Positions 51,885-60,695 of a stretch of 64,000 nt of DNA are shown piece by piece. The stretch's first letter is position 1. Every line of letters begins with the position of its first letter. The position numbers and the translations under genes are program-made. This DNA comes from Paracoccaceae bacterium (GTDB lineage: Bacteria; Pseudomonadota; Alphaproteobacteria; Rhodobacterales; Rhodobacteraceae). The stretch spans positions 1 through 64,000 of the forward strand of contig JAOTXT010000009.1 of assembly GCA_029862205.1 (NCBI GenBank), given 5' to 3'. The notes beneath the pieces were generated by a model. That model ran no database searches. It worked only from the letters and a program-made list of their open reading frames with translations, and was not told the origin of the DNA.

Positions 51885-54800
51885 ATGGCAAGCTCGGCGC
51901 ACTCCACCACGCTGTCACGCACGGCGAATGTGCTTCTGGTCGAGGACGAGCCCGAGCTCGCCGACCTGCTGAAGGCCGAGCTCGAGGCCGCGGGCTATCA
52001 TGTGGAGCTTGGCCGCAACGGCCGGGAGGGCCTCGACTATCTGGGCCACGCGACACCAGACGTCATCGTCACTGACGTGATGATGCCCGAAATGGATGGG
52101 CTGGAATTCATCCGCATTCTGCGCGCCAAGCCGGATTGCGCGCAGGTTCCCGTCATCGTGCTCTCAAGCAAGCGCAAGATCGCCGATATCGTCGCCGGGT
52201 TCGATACCGGCGCGGACGACTATATCACCAAACCGGTCGAGCCGGCCGAGCTCGTCGCCCGGGTCCATGCCAAAGTCGACCGGCCAACGGTTCCTGCGGA
52301 CCAGCTTTGGCATGTGCGCCATTCCAATGTCGTTTCGGAGAAAGCGTTCCGGATCGAGCTGCAGGCCGAAAGCCAGCGTGCGCTGCGGGTCGGCTATCCG
52401 ATCACGGTGGCACTGGTGGCATTGTCCGAAGCGGCGCAGCCGCCTCCGGAGACCGCCGGCGCCGTAACGCGCCAAATTCAAACCGGCCTGGCTTCGGAAG
52501 TGCGCCCGCTCGACCTGATTGGTCGGTCGGGCGAAAACGGCTTCCTGCTGATGATGCCTGGGGCGACGGAGTTCGAGGCGGCGCGGCGGTTGCAGCGCCT
52601 TTCGCAGCACATCGCCGGCGATCCGCTGGACGAGGATTGCCAGTCGCCCGGCATGCCGCCCCTGATCGGCTACGGCCGTGTGATGCCGGGAGAGGACGCG
52701 GACGCGGCGTTGGAGCGGCTGCAGGGGACATTGCTGCGGGCGGCCGTGCAGCGCGGTCACAAGCCCGTGCGCTACCGGCCCAGCATGGGCGCGCCGAGTC
52801 AGGTCCCGTTCCTGGAGCGCTTTGATCTGTTGAAGCGCGAGCGCCTGTTCTGGCGCGATACGCTGGGCTCGAGCGGTCCGGTTACCGTGCCCGAAACGGC
52901 GCCGGAGCGTATCTCGCGGCTGCTTCTGGTCGAAGACGACCCGGACCTGGCAGCGAAGATCACCGCTGACCTGGAGGAGGCGGGGTATTTCGTCGAACAT
53001 GCGAGCAACGGGCGCGAGGGGATCGAGCACGCGAAGCTCTGGGTCCCCGACCTGATCGTTAGCGACGTGATGATGCCCGAGATGAACGGGCTCGAATTTC
53101 TCTCGGCGATCCGCGCCGACGAAGAACTGCGCCGCACGCCGGTCATCATGCTCACCACCCGGCGCAAGGCCGCGCAGATCGTCGAGGGGTTCGGCCTAGG
53201 AGCGGACGACTATGTGACCAAGCCGGTCGATCCGGCGGAGCTCGTTGCCCGGGTGCGCGCCAAGATCGAGCGCCCGCCGGTGCCCGGCGAGGACCTGCGC
53301 CAGGACCGCCAATCCGGGTTCCTGTCTGCCACCGCATTCGCCGTGGCTTGCCAGGCCGAGATGCATCGCGCGGTGCGGGCCGGGTACGACCTGACCGCCG
53401 TCAGCATTGATTTCGCCGAGCGCGTTCCGGTGCGCGAGCGGATCGGCCCTGGGGCGGACGGGCCAATCGCGCGCCAGGTTGCCGAAGTGCTCGCAACAGA
53501 GCTCCGGACCCTCGACCTGATCGGGCGCTCGGCCGATGGCGGCTATCTGGTCCTGATGCCCGAGGTCACCGAGGACGAGGCCGCCAAGAAGCTGGAGCGT
53601 ATCTCGCAGACCCTGATCGGCAAGGTCTTCACGGCCTGCGGCGAGTCCCTGCATCTGACGCCGATCATGGGCTATGCGGACGCAATTCCGGCCGAGGACT
53701 CGGACGACCTGCTCGAGCGCATGCGCATCGCGCAATCCCATGCCGAGGCGCATCTGGACCTGCAGCCTGCGCGCTACCAGACCAGCATGGTCGTGCCGCC
53801 GAAGCCGGACAAGATGCCGAAGACGTTCCGCGGCCTGATCGAGCGGCTGCGTTTTCCGCTGCAGATCGCCGCGACCTTCGTGCTGGGATGGGGTCTTCCC
53901 TACGCCATCTATCATTTTTCCGCGATGCTCGGCCACGACATCACAAAGGCAGCCTATATCGTCGTGGTGGTCAGCCTCGTCCTCACCTGCACCCTGATCT
54001 GGGTCGAAGGCTTCATGTCGCTGAAACGCATCGATCCGCCTGCGGACGATGACATGGAGTATCCGACCGCGAGCGCGATCATCGCGGCCTATCTGCCGAA
54101 CGAGGCAGCGACAATCATCTCGACGCTCGAGGCAATGCTGAACGTGGATTATCCAGGCCAGATTCAGATCATCCTGGCCTACAACACGCCCAAGGACATG
54201 CCGATCGAGAAGACCCTGCGCGAGATGGCGGCGAAGGACTCTCGGCTGGAAGTCGTGCGGGTGATCGGCAGCACCTCGAAGGCGCAGAACGTGAACGCGG
54301 CGATCGCCTATTCGAAGGGGGCGTTCACAGCGATCTTCGACGCGGATCATCAGCCCGACCCGGACAGCTTCACCCGCGCCTGGCAGTGGATCAACTCGGG
54401 CGCCGACGTGGTCCAGGGCCATTGCCTGATCCGCAACGGCGACGCGTCCTGGGTCGCGCGCATGGTCGCGGTCGAGTTCGAGCAGATCTATACCGTCAGC
54501 CATCCGGGCCGCGCGCGTCTGCACAAGTTCGGCATCTTCGGCGGCAGCAACGGCTTTTGGCGCACCGATCTTCTGCGCCGCATCCGGATGCGCGGTTTCA
54601 TGCTAACCGAGGATATCGACTCGGCGCTGCGCGTGGTCGAGGAGGGGGGTAACATCGTCTCGGACCCTTATCTGATCTCGCGCGAACTGTCGCCAACGAC
54701 GTTCAAGGGCCTGGCCAATCAGAGGCTCAGATGGGCGCAGGGTTGGTATCAGGTGACGAATACCAGGCTACCGACCGCGCTCAAGTCGAAGCACCTGTCG

Positions 54801-55163
54801 ATCAGACAGAAGGTGGGCATGTTCTATCTGCTGGCCTGGCGCGAATTCTTCCCCTGGATTTCGATGCAGATCGTGCCGATCATTGCTTATTGGGCGATCC
54901 AAGCGGGCTCGCTGGCGGCGATCGACTGGACCGTGCCTCTGCTCTTGATAATCACGATCTATGTGATGTCGACGGGCCCCGGGCAGATGGTTTTCATCAG
55001 CCGGCTTGCTGACCCCGAGATCCGAAAGCGGCGCTGGTGGCTGGTTTTCTATGTCTTCATCGCGTTCTTCATGTATGCGGAATTCAAGAATCTTTTGTCC
55101 CGTGTCTCGAACATCAAGGAATGGCTGAAGGAGAAGGAGTGGAAGGTCACTCCGCGCAGTTGA
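51885..55163 (+). CDS. REC-GGDEF-REC-GGDEF-glycosyltransferase 2 fusion, putative phosphorelay-controlled polysaccharide synthase
   Basis: A 1092-residue protein. REC1 (~14-130; Asp64 in VTDVMMPEMDG, Lys116 in ITKPVEP) and a GGDEF-like domain (~145-305) are repeated as REC2 (~343-460; Asp394, Lys446) and a second GGDEF-like domain (~475-635). Both receivers keep the phospho-Asp. Both cyclase sites are ruined: IGRSGENGF and IGRSADGGY replace the GG(D/E)EF loop. Two membrane helices (~655-710) precede a family 2 glycosyltransferase (~725-955) with FDADH (Asp819/821), TED (908-910) and QRLRW (946-950), the hallmarks of processive synthases such as cellulose, hyaluronan or PNAG synthase. Three or four C-terminal helices follow. 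No PilZ domain is present, so control is more likely through receiver phosphorylation than c-di-GMP binding to PilZ. Operon with exporter, kinase and regulator. Confidence 0.9.
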   Translation: MASSAHSTTLSRTANVLLVEDEPELADLLKAELEAAGYHVELGRNGREGLDYLGHATPDVIVTDVMMPEMDGLEFIRILRAKPDCAQVPVIVLSSKRKIADIVAGFDTGADDYITKPVEPAELVARVHAKVDRPTVPADQLWHVRHSNVVSEKAFRIELQAESQRALRVGYPITVALVALSEAAQPPPETAGAVTRQIQTGLASEVRPLDLIGRSGENGFLLMMPGATEFEAARRLQRLSQHIAGDPLDEDCQSPGMPPLIGYGRVMPGEDADAALERLQGTLLRAAVQRGHKPVRYRPSMGAPSQVPFLERFDLLKRERLFWRDTLGSSGPVTVPETAPERISRLLLVEDDPDLAAKITADLEEAGYFVEHASNGREGIEHAKLWVPDLIVSDVMMPEMNGLEFLSAIRADEELRRTPVIMLTTRRKAAQIVEGFGLGADDYVTKPVDPAELVARVRAKIERPPVPGEDLRQDRQSGFLSATAFAVACQAEMHRAVRAGYDLTAVSIDFAERVPVRERIGPGADGPIARQVAEVLATELRTLDLIGRSADGGYLVLMPEVTEDEAAKKLERISQTLIGKVFTACGESLHLTPIMGYADAIPAEDSDDLLERMRIAQSHAEAHLDLQPARYQTSMVVPPKPDKMPKTFRGLIERLRFPLQIAATFVLGWGLPYAIYHFSAMLGHDITKAAYIVVVVSLVLTCTLIWVEGFMSLKRIDPPADDDMEYPTASAIIAAYLPNEAATIISTLEAMLNVDYPGQIQIILAYNTPKDMPIEKTLREMAAKDSRLEVVRVIGSTSKAQNVNAAIAYSKGAFTAIFDADHQPDPDSFTRAWQWINSGADVVQGHCLIRNGDASWVARMVAVEFEQIYTVSHPGRARLHKFGIFGGSNGFWRTDLLRRIRMRGFMLTEDIDSALRVVEEGGNIVSDPYLISRELSPTTFKGLANQRLRWAQGWYQVTNTRLPTALKSKHLSIRQKVGMFYLLAWREFFPWISMQIVPIIAYWAIQAGSLAAIDWTVPLLLIITIYVMSTGPGQMVFISRLADPEIRKRRWWLVFYVFIAFFMYAEFKNLLSRVSNIKEWLKEKEWKVTPRS

Positions 55164-55166
55164 GCA

Positions 55167-55916
55167 ATGAGCGATCAAACGACTGACACTTTTGGAGACA
55201 AGACCGGGCTGTGCGCACGCGGTGTGCCGGTCTCGCCCGGCAACGAGATCATATCCTTTGTCAGCCACGAATTCCGGGCACCGCTCGGCGCGCTGATGGG
55301 GGCGCTCAGCATCATTGAGAGCGGGGTCTTGGGCGATCTGCCCCCGAAGATGCGGCCGATGCTGGAAATGGCGCAGCGTAATGCCCGCCGGCTGCTGGCG
55401 TTGTCCGACGATCTCATCGACGCGGACGTCATCGAATCTGGGTGCCTGAAGCTGCATTTGTCGCCGGTCGATCTTTCGGACGTCGTGCGCGACTGCGTTT
55501 CCGCGAACCGGGTGATCGCCGATCGGAAGGGCGTCGCGGTCGAGGTTGCCGCCATCGATCGGCCGGTGAAAGTCCGGGCCGATCGAAAAAGGCTCGAGCA
55601 GGTTCTGACCAACCTGTTGACCAACGCAATCAAGTTCTCGGAGGAAGGCGGCACCGTCGATGTCGCCGTGGTGCATGAGGGGCAGGGCGCGCGGATCACT
55701 GTCCGTGACCGCGGACCCGGCATTCCCGCTGACCTGCAGCCGCGCATCTTCCAGAAATTTGCCAAGTCAGACGACGGTAATCACGCCGGCAACGGCCTGG
55801 GGCTCTATATCTCGAAGGCATTCGTCGAGGCCCAGGATGGGCAGATCGAGTTTACCAGCCAGCCCGGCGATACGCGCTTCGTGATTGTGCTGCCATTGTC
55901 CTTCACGGACGAATAA
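55167..55916 (+). CDS. soluble sensor histidine kinase without a sensor domain
   Basis: A 249-residue kinase reduced to catalytic core. The H-box is FVSHEFRAPLG (His34), the N-box NLLTNAIKFSEEG, G1 DRGPGIP, the F-box region RIFQKFAKSD and G2 GNGLGLYISKAF. There are no membrane helices and only ~28 residues before the H-box, so it must be activated through a partner or constitutively. It starts three bases after the glycosyltransferase stop. The likely phosphate targets are the two receivers of that protein and the following response regulator, perhaps through the Hpt protein at 48413-48784. Confidence 0.9.
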   Translation: MSDQTTDTFGDKTGLCARGVPVSPGNEIISFVSHEFRAPLGALMGALSIIESGVLGDLPPKMRPMLEMAQRNARRLLALSDDLIDADVIESGCLKLHLSPVDLSDVVRDCVSANRVIADRKGVAVEVAAIDRPVKVRADRKRLEQVLTNLLTNAIKFSEEGGTVDVAVVHEGQGARITVRDRGPGIPADLQPRIFQKFAKSDDGNHAGNGLGLYISKAFVEAQDGQIEFTSQPGDTRFVIVLPLSFTDE

Positions 55917-55950
55917 CGTACCAGCACGGACAAGGCCGTTGGACGATCCG

Positions 55951-56328
55951 GTGGGAACAGTGCGTCGAATTCTTTGTGTCGATGATGATCCGGACGCGCG
56001 GGCGTTGCTCGAGATCGCGCTTGCAACGGTGGGCGGGTTCGATTTGCAGTTTTGTGCCTCGGGCGAACAGGCGCTTGGCGCGATCCCGGAATTCGCGCCC
56101 GATCTCGTGATCCTGGACGTCAAGATGCCGGGCTTGAATGGACCGGAGACCCTGGACGGTCTTCGTAAGCGTTCGAATGGCAGCGACTGCCCGGTGATCT
56201 TTCTGACAGCGGTCGCGCAGCCGGAGATTCTGGAGTCGCTTGGCGGCGTGGGCGCCGCGGCAATCGTAACCAAACCCTTCGATCCGATGACCCTGGCTGA
56301 TACGGTCCGCGAGTTCCTGGACCGGTAG
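55951..56328 (+). CDS. single-domain response regulator
   Basis: A ~125-residue stand-alone receiver: acidic pocket CVDDDPDA (~9-16), phospho-Asp56 in LVILDVKMPGLNG, Thr in FLTAVA and Lys108 in VTKPFDP. No output domain. GTG 55951 is my preferred start; TTG 55939 and GTG 55960 are alternatives. Thirty-four bases after the kinase gene in the same operon; it may act as a phosphate sink or relay with the Hpt protein. The downstream gene is convergent. Confidence 0.88.
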   Translation: MGTVRRILCVDDDPDARALLEIALATVGGFDLQFCASGEQALGAIPEFAPDLVILDVKMPGLNGPETLDGLRKRSNGSDCPVIFLTAVAQPEILESLGGVGAAAIVTKPFDPMTLADTVREFLDR

Positions 56329-56350
56329 CGGGGCCAAATTCTCAATCGAA

Positions 56351-58930
56351 TTACAGCGCTTCGCCCATCATGCGCGCGAGGTCGCCGACATAGGGCTCTC
56401 CGGTCAGATGGACCCGCCGTCCCGGAATGGCGGTCCCGCGGATTTCAACGACTTGAAGTGCGGGTAGGATGCGCTTCCATTTCGCTCGGCTATCGGGCGC
56501 GCCGGACGTGTAGAACGTAACCGGCCCGTCATAGGGCTGGGGCCGATACTGTTCGCGAACGCGGCGCCGGGCGTCCGCTTCATTCGCCGCATTGGCGGAT
56601 GTGCGGGTCAGCCGAGACCTGGCCGATCGGAGATGATACGCCGACAATGCGTGGAGGCGTTTGGCATAGCGCTTGAGGCGTTCGGCGACAAATGCGGCCC
56701 GCTGGCGCGCCGGCATTGCCGTCAGCTCGGACCAATACTCCCGGACCGGGCGGCCCGGCATGTAGGCTTCGACCGTGCCGCTTGGGAATTCGGCGTCGAT
56801 CAATCCCAGATAGTCGACCGGCTGGTCCAGCGCGCGCAGGCGGTGTGCGGCTTCAAGCGCGACCACGCCGCCCAAGCAATTTCCGCAAATACGATAGGGT
56901 CCGTGGGGCTGTTGGCGGCGGATCTCCGCGACCGCCTGCTGCGCCATCTCTTCGATGTCCGGCGGCGGCTCGGACCGGTCAATCAGGCGCAGGTTTTGTA
57001 CGCCGTAGATTGGGTGCTCGGAGCCGATGCATTGGGCCAAAAGCCGGTATTCCAGCACGAATCCGCCAACACCATGGACGCAGAACAAGGGCAGCCCGTC
57101 GCCCTCTGGCGTCAGCCTCACCAACGCGCCGCCGCGTGTCTCGTCGTCGAAACTTTGATCCAGGCCGGCGACGGTCGGCGCCGAGAAAAGGAACTCGGGC
57201 GTGCATAGAATTTCGAGGCGGGCATTGAGCACGAGAAGCAACTCGGTCGCTTGCAGCGAGTCTCCGCCCATCTCGAAGAAGTCGTCGTTCAACCCGACTT
57301 GGTCGAGATCGAGTGTTTCCTCGAAGCAGGCGGCGATCTTGCGCTGGCGATCGGTTTCGGGCGGCACATAGGGCTCGGCCAGGTCGGGCCGTGTCCTGTC
57401 GGGTACTGGCAGGGCCTTCCGGTCGATCTTGCGGTTCGCGTCCAGCGGAAAGGTGTCCAGCGCCAGATAGCGCACCGGTACCATGGCTTGGGGCAGCGAA
57501 TTTGACAGGGCGCGGCGCAGCGAGGGGATTGCCGGAGGGTCGCCAGCGGGCGTCAGATAGGCGACCAATTGCTGAGATCCGGGGCGGTCTTCGCGCACCA
57601 TCACCAAGGCGCGGTCGACGCCCGGCTGTGCCGTGAGTGCCGCCTCGACCGCGGCGATGTCGATACGGATGCCGCGGATCTTCGCCTGAAAATCCTTGCG
57701 CCCCAGATATTCCAGGCAATTGCCTGGGCCCAGCCGGCCCAGATCGCCGGTCCGGTAGATCCGCCCTTTGGGGTCATCCGGGTCGGGGGCAAAGGCGCGG
57801 GCGGTCAGATCGGGCTGTCGCCAGTAGCCGGTGGCGAGGTAGCGGCTTGCGACAGCGATCTCGCCTTCTGGAACTCGGGCGCCATCCTCGTCGATGAGCC
57901 GGATATTCATGTCCGTGATCGGATAGCCGATTGGAACCACGGTTTCCGGCACCTGGCTGTCGTGGGTGATGAAGAACTGGCGCACGATCCCGGTCTCGGT
58001 GGCGCCGAGGCCGTTCACCAGGACGGTGTGGGGTCCGAAACGCTCGATAAACAGCCGGACATGGCGTGGTTCGCTGCGGTCCCCTTCCAGGCGGATCAGG
58101 CGCAAATCGGGCAGGGCAGGGGCGACCCCCGCCAATTGCTCGAAGATCATCGGGACGGAGTGAAAGATGGTGATCCGGTCGCGTTCCAGCCACCCGGCCA
58201 TTGCCTCGATCCCTTGGCCCTGCAGGTCGAAGGGATGGATCGCGGCACCGTTCAACAGCGCGCCGAACAGGCTTGAGACGGTGCCGCTGAAGCTGCAGGA
58301 CTGGATCATCGACAGCCGGTCCTCCGGGCCGATTTCCAGATTGTTGGTATAGCGCATCACGTTGTGCAGCACGTTGCGATGGCAATCGACCACACCCTTA
58401 GGCGTGCCGGTCGAGCCGGACGTGTAGAAGAGATACGCTGGGCGGTCAGGGGCGAGATCGAGCGCCGGGTCGTCCGCTTTCCCCCCGGTGCCCGTCCCGG
58501 ACACGTCAAGCACGGATGTTTCGCCGGCCAGGCTCTGCGCCAGTGCGTGATCGGCCCGGTCCGTGACGATGAGCTCCGCGCCACTCTGCGTACGATAGCT
58601 TTGGAGGTCCTCTGCGGGATGGCGCGGATCGAGCGCCAGGTAGATCTTTCCCGCCTTCAAAGTGCCCAGGATCGCCGCAACGAGATCCGCGCCCTGCGGG
58701 AACAACAGGCAGACCGGCTCGGCGCCATCGCCGCGCCGGTCGAGGATTTGGTGCGCGATCCGATTGCTCGCCGCGTCCAGGTCGCCATAGGTCAAGCGCG
58801 TGGCGCCCGCGCTGACCGCGATCCGGTCGCGATGGGCCACGGCGATCTTCGCGAACCGGTCGGAAATCGACTGTTCGATCTCACTCGGATCGAAGGAGCG
58901 ATTGGAACCGGCTGAGCCCTTGGTTCGCAT
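56351..58930 (-). CDS. single-module NRPS-like protein: adenylation - carrier - thioesterase (Cys nucleophile)
   Basis: An 859-residue protein. The adenylation domain (~15-510) has the P-loop YTSGSTGTPKG, GATETG, YRTGDLGR, KIRGIRID and catalytic Lys501 in DANRKIDRKALP. A carrier domain (~525-600) has its pantetheine Ser558 in FFEMGGDSLQ. A thioesterase (~612-859) follows. Two departures stand out. The A4 motif reads SCSFSGTVSSLF, so the Asp that normally anchors the substrate alpha-amino group appears to be Ser. The thioesterase elbow is GNCLGG with Cys685 in place of the usual Ser. There is no condensation domain. It probably activates one acid and releases or transfers it; the substrate is unknown. 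It converges on the polysaccharide operon. Confidence 0.9.
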   Translation of the reverse strand: MRTKGSAGSNRSFDPSEIEQSISDRFAKIAVAHRDRIAVSAGATRLTYGDLDAASNRIAHQILDRRGDGAEPVCLLFPQGADLVAAILGTLKAGKIYLALDPRHPAEDLQSYRTQSGAELIVTDRADHALAQSLAGETSVLDVSGTGTGGKADDPALDLAPDRPAYLFYTSGSTGTPKGVVDCHRNVLHNVMRYTNNLEIGPEDRLSMIQSCSFSGTVSSLFGALLNGAAIHPFDLQGQGIEAMAGWLERDRITIFHSVPMIFEQLAGVAPALPDLRLIRLEGDRSEPRHVRLFIERFGPHTVLVNGLGATETGIVRQFFITHDSQVPETVVPIGYPITDMNIRLIDEDGARVPEGEIAVASRYLATGYWRQPDLTARAFAPDPDDPKGRIYRTGDLGRLGPGNCLEYLGRKDFQAKIRGIRIDIAAVEAALTAQPGVDRALVMVREDRPGSQQLVAYLTPAGDPPAIPSLRRALSNSLPQAMVPVRYLALDTFPLDANRKIDRKALPVPDRTRPDLAEPYVPPETDRQRKIAACFEETLDLDQVGLNDDFFEMGGDSLQATELLLVLNARLEILCTPEFLFSAPTVAGLDQSFDDETRGGALVRLTPEGDGLPLFCVHGVGGFVLEYRLLAQCIGSEHPIYGVQNLRLIDRSEPPPDIEEMAQQAVAEIRRQQPHGPYRICGNCLGGVVALEAAHRLRALDQPVDYLGLIDAEFPSGTVEAYMPGRPVREYWSELTAMPARQRAAFVAERLKRYAKRLHALSAYHLRSARSRLTRTSANAANEADARRRVREQYRPQPYDGPVTFYTSGAPDSRAKWKRILPALQVVEIRGTAIPGRRVHLTGEPYVGDLARMMGEAL

Positions 58931-58983
58931 GCCGAAAGATTATCGCGCGCCAATCCGGCAGAGAACCGGCAACAGAACATTGT

Positions 58984-60621
58984 TCACGCCGACTGTTCCC
59001 TGTGCCGATAGGCGGTCTTTCCCCGGACAATGGTCTCGAGCACCTCGATATGGCGGATTTCGGCGGGATCGTCGAGGGGATTGCCCGAGAGGATCGCGAA
59101 ATCGGCGCGTTTTTCGGGCTCGATGCTGCCGCGCGTGTGGTCCTGGAAAACCTGCCAGGCGGCGTCGATGGTATGCGCCCGCAACGCCTCGCGCGGGGTC
59201 AGCGCCTGTTCGGGGCCCAGCACCGCGCCGCTGACCGAGCTGCGGTTGACCGCGCACCACATCAGATGCAACGGCCGGGTCGGGGTCACCTGGGCGTCAT
59301 TGTGGATGGTGAAGCGCATCCCCCGGTCCACCGCCCAGCGGGTCGGGCAAATGTTGCGCACGCGGTCCGGACCGAAGGTCACGTCGCGATGAAAATCGCC
59401 CCAATAGTAGAGATGGGCCGGGAAGAAGCTGGCGGTCACGCCCAGGCGCATCATCCGGTCCAATTGATCCTCGCGCAGCACCTGAGTGTGGATCAGGGTA
59501 TGGCGGTGGTCGTCGCGCGGGTCCTCGGCCAGCACGTCCTCGATCGCATCCAGGATTACGTCGGAGGTCGCGTCGCCATTCGCGTGGATGTGGCACTGAT
59601 ATCCCATCCGGTGGATGCGGCCGATATCCCGGGCCATTTCCTCGCGCGTGATTGAGACCGGGCAGCAATAGCCGGGCTCGCCATTGAGCGGTTTGTAATA
59701 GGGCTCGGTGATGCAGGCGGTCTGGATGTGGAACGAGCCGTCACCGAAGAACTTGCGAGGGCCGAGGAGGATGCCGCTGCCGTCGGCCGGCGGCGCGAGG
59801 CCGAGGCGGCCGTCCGTGAAGTCGGGTTCCAGGAAACCTGCGGGCAAGACCAGGGTCTCGATCTCGGCATCGCCTTCGCGGGCGAGGCGCAGAAAGTAGC
59901 CGAGCAGGGCCTCGGTCGCCCAGGCGTTCTGGGCCAGGGCGACGCCTTGCGAGAGGTATTCGTCGGCCGCCGCCCGATAGGCCGTGCGGAAACGGTCATA
60001 CGTGACCTGAAATTCGGAATCGCCGAGCTCTCCCATCGCGGCCATCCCTTTGAGAAGACCCGTCAATTCGCCGCTCGCGGGATCGCGCCCCAGCCATCCG
60101 CCGGCCGGATCAGGCGTGTCGCGGTCGACGCCGCGCGCAGCCAGTGCCAGGGAGTTCCCAACCCCCGCATGGCCGGTGAAATGGATCACCCAGACCGGGT
60201 GGTCGGTGGAGACCGCGTCGAGCTCGGCCCGGGTGGGAAAGCGGTTTTCCGCGGCCCCGCCCGGCTCGAACAGGACACCGATCACCCACTCGCCGAGGGG
60301 TGTAGCGGCGGCACGGTCACGCAGGCGGCCGAACGCCTCCGATAGCGTCCGGCAATCGCCGATCGGCGGGCCCGACAGGTCTGCCCGGTGCAGGCCCAAA
60401 TAGCCCGAATCCGGGAAATGCCCGTGCGGGTCAATGAAGGCGGGGATCATGGTGCGCCCGCAGAGATCGCGCCGCGTGGCGCCAGGGCCGGCGGCGCTCT
60501 CGACCTCGGCAAACGATCCCACCTCGCGAATGGTCCCGCCTTCGGCCAGCACCGCCTCGACCACACGGTCGTTGCCGTCGACGGTCAGGATCGTGGCATT
60601 CGAATAAAGGGTCTGGGCCAT
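58984..60621 (-). CDS. amidohydrolase family 3 protein (YtcJ-like)
   Basis: A 545-residue metal-dependent hydrolase of the Amidohydro_3 family. Metal site PAFIDPHGHFPD (~59-70), the Lys region LLGPRKFFGDGSFHIQTA (~285-302), metal His in YQCHIHANGDATSD, the further His in HRHTLIHTQVL, and the Asp at HNDAQVTPTRP. N-terminal and C-terminal strands (SNATILTVDGNDRV, KRADFAILSGNPLDD) build the composite beta domain. It is cytoplasmic. The family hydrolyses amides, formamides and related bonds; the substrate is not known. It is divergent from the CocE/NonD genes, 74 bp away. Confidence 0.9.
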   Translation of the reverse strand: MAQTLYSNATILTVDGNDRVVEAVLAEGGTIREVGSFAEVESAAGPGATRRDLCGRTMIPAFIDPHGHFPDSGYLGLHRADLSGPPIGDCRTLSEAFGRLRDRAAATPLGEWVIGVLFEPGGAAENRFPTRAELDAVSTDHPVWVIHFTGHAGVGNSLALAARGVDRDTPDPAGGWLGRDPASGELTGLLKGMAAMGELGDSEFQVTYDRFRTAYRAAADEYLSQGVALAQNAWATEALLGYFLRLAREGDAEIETLVLPAGFLEPDFTDGRLGLAPPADGSGILLGPRKFFGDGSFHIQTACITEPYYKPLNGEPGYCCPVSITREEMARDIGRIHRMGYQCHIHANGDATSDVILDAIEDVLAEDPRDDHRHTLIHTQVLREDQLDRMMRLGVTASFFPAHLYYWGDFHRDVTFGPDRVRNICPTRWAVDRGMRFTIHNDAQVTPTRPLHLMWCAVNRSSVSGAVLGPEQALTPREALRAHTIDAAWQVFQDHTRGSIEPEKRADFAILSGNPLDDPAEIRHIEVLETIVRGKTAYRHREQSA

Positions 60622-60695
60622 GCGAATGAAACCAATTGCGCCATCATTGGGATCGGGTCAGGGTGATCTGATTGAATGGCGCAAGGCAAGCATCA

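Noticed and set aside
51885-55163. Active diguanylate cyclase domains in the glycosyltransferase fusion
   Set aside because: Both GGDEF loops are degenerate (SGENGF and SADGGY), so catalysis is not expected.
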